From positions 222,210-286,209 of the forward strand of contig JAGNKX010000006.1 in the NCBI GenBank assembly GCA_017999915.1: a stretch of 64,000 bases of DNA, given 5' to 3'. Under the pieces are notes generated by a model, which was given only the letters and a program-made list of their open reading frames with translations, was not told the DNA's origin and did not search any database. This DNA comes from Spirochaetota bacterium (GTDB lineage: Bacteria; Spirochaetota; UBA4802; UBA5550). The position numbers were made by a program, and so were the translations under genes. Positions 63,945 to 64,000 of this stretch are shown piece after piece (the first letter of the stretch is position 1; each line of letters starts with the position of its first letter).

Positions 63945-64000
63945 AAAAAAGGCGGGGTCCTTCAACCCCGCCTTTTTCGCGTTCTGGCATGCAGGTGAGA
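63945..64000. repeat. Dispersed hairpin-tail repeat, type A, cut by window edge
   Basis: AAAAAAGGCGGGG/CCCCGCCTTTTT hairpin, then CGTTCTGGCATGCAGGTGAGA running off the window. The gene it belongs to lies beyond the edge. Confidence 0.7.

Overview
The window comes from a Gram-negative bacterium of moderate GC: it carries a predicted outer-membrane barrel protein, an OmpA-type lipoprotein and several periplasmic proteins. The species cannot be fixed from sequence alone. A glycyl radical enzyme, a quinol nitric oxide reductase, an octaheme cytochrome and rubredoxin point to an anaerobic or microaerobic, stress-exposed life. A spirochaete-like host is possible but this is only a guess. No rRNA, tRNA or CRISPR array was seen.

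The most striking locus is at 20569-21330 on the minus strand. It is a homologue of the organomercurial lyase MerB read through two in-frame TGA codons. The TGAs sit exactly where MerB has its two catalytic cysteines (Cys96 and Cys159 in the R831b enzyme). The catalytic aspartate three residues after the first is kept. Each TGA is followed at the right distance by a hairpin fitting the bacterial SECIS model; the second has a GGUC loop at almost the same spacing as in E. coli fdhF. The best reading is a MerB-family protein with two selenocysteines, which I do not know as a described protein. It lies between a MarR regulator and a small membrane protein, behind two palindromic operators.

Layout. 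1-5.3 kb: MscS channel, amino-acid-type binding protein plus outer-membrane barrel, cation/proton antiporter. 6-12 kb: GT81-like glycosyltransferase, Deg-type protease, CapA-like protein, OmpA lipoprotein, XRE-cupin regulator. 12-16.7 kb: ClC channel, CNNM/CorC-type transporter, HtpX. 16.7-19.5 kb: PAS/GAF histidine kinase with its receiver and a tiny overlapping gene. 20-22 kb: the selenoprotein locus. 22-27 kb: glycyl radical enzyme, activase and SCP2-like protein with a divergent TetR gene. 27-36 kb: four more TetR-type regulators with clear palindromic operators, next to a methyltransferase, an ABC exporter and a short-chain dehydrogenase, plus a decayed formylglycine-enzyme-like gene. 36-42 kb: thioredoxin reductase with a two-CxxC thioredoxin-fold partner, transglutaminase-like protein, AraC regulator, TudS-like protein, hydrolase and a second MarR. 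42-50 kb: peroxiredoxin, EF-hand protein, octaheme cytochrome, VapBC, nitric oxide reductase, Usp. 50-60.5 kb: a redox/nitrosative-stress-like island of three hemerythrins, two short GreA/GreB-type proteins, rubredoxin and a FemAB-like enzyme, next to an NtrC-type regulator and sensor kinase, with a candidate sigma-54 promoter. 60.5-64 kb: second VapBC, AraC-GyrI regulator and a surface protein.

A dispersed repeat, made of a GGCGGGG/CCCCGCC hairpin and one of two conserved tails, recurs at least seven times from 42 kb to the end and brackets both VapBC modules. The window is therefore rich in accessory genes, many under their own local repressors.
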